Assembly: GCA_002385735.1 (NCBI GenBank)
Contig: DGEB01000012.1
Span: 1-5,361 of the forward strand
Origin: Peptococcaceae bacterium UBA3937
GTDB taxonomy: Bacteria > Bacillota > Peptococcia > DRI-13 > DTU073
Reading direction: 5' to 3'
DNA length: 5,361 bases
Part shown: in pieces, positions 5,236 through 5,361 of the stretch
How positions within the stretch are numbered: position 1 is the first letter of the stretch
Layout of the letters: every line of letters starts with the position of its first letter
Program-made: the position numbers and the translations under genes
The notes under the pieces: model-generated
What the model was told of the DNA's origin: nothing
Database searches by the model: none
What the model saw: the letters and a program-made list of their open reading frames with translations, nothing else

Positions 5236-5361
5236 TTGAAAAATTACACCTTTAAGGTATTTCCCGCTCAGAATGGGTTAGATAATACAACTGCTGTGCC
5301 CTCGCCTGAATCCCAACCCCTCGAAGAGGTGGCTGCGCCGCCGGAGATGACCTGCCCGCCG
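5236..5361 (+). CDS. Unrecognised proline-rich protein (3' end missing)
   Basis: The first 42 codons of a gene that runs off the right edge. The start is TTG at 5236, supported by a very strong ribosome binding site, AAAGGAGGG at 5220-5228, 7 nt upstream. The protein begins MKNYTFKVFPAQNG and then turns into a Pro/Ala/Glu-rich segment (AVPSPESQPLEEVAAPPEMT). There is no signal peptide or membrane segment in the part seen. I do not recognise the family. The promoter in front resembles a sigma-K site, so a late sporulation product, such as a spore coat or spore-envelope protein, is a reasonable guess but no more than that. Confidence 0.7.
   Translation, partial: MKNYTFKVFPAQNGLDNTTAVPSPESQPLEEVAAPPEMTCPP

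Overview
The window looks like a chromosomal stretch from a spore-forming, Gram-positive Firmicute, probably a clostridial/Peptococcaceae-type organism. The grounds are strong AGGAGG-type ribosome binding sites, TTG use as a start codon, a YerB-type (DUF3048) protein, an AcuB-like CBS/ACT protein, and a promoter-like site matching the late mother-cell sporulation sigma factor (sigma-K) consensus. This placement is inference; no rRNA or other phylogenetic marker is present. All five genes supported here lie on the + strand.

Layout: (1) 2-448, the 3' part of an AcuB-like protein (CBS domain followed by ACT domain) that enters from the left edge. (2) 449-852, a gene-free stretch with a terminator (530-566), a region able to form several RNA helices and ending in a T-run (582-769), and an extended -10 promoter (783-791). 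(3) 853-1272, a hotdog-fold acyl-CoA thioesterase, followed by a terminator hairpin (1290-1337). (4) 1370-3007, a tandem two-domain nitrilase-superfamily protein whose second domain lacks the catalytic cysteine. (5) 3008-3222, an AT-rich gap with two TATAAT boxes. (6) 3223-4854, a membrane-anchored YerB/DUF3048 protein with an acidic linker and a long, repetitive, charged C-terminal tail. (7) 4855-5235, a gene-free stretch with a branched 14-bp terminator (4899-4992), a second hairpin (5005-5030), AT-rich inverted repeats and a sigma-K-like promoter. (8) 5236-5361, the first 42 codons of an unrecognised proline-rich protein that leaves at the right edge.

Most genes are separated by terminator-like hairpins and have their own promoter-like sequences, so the window reads as a series of mostly single-gene transcription units rather than one operon. 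I see no shared pathway. I found no CRISPR array, insertion sequence, tRNA, rRNA or recognisable defence system. The points most worth a second look are the degenerate second nitrilase domain, the unusual tail on the DUF3048 protein, the two structured intergenic regions, and the sigma-K-like promoter in front of the partial last gene.
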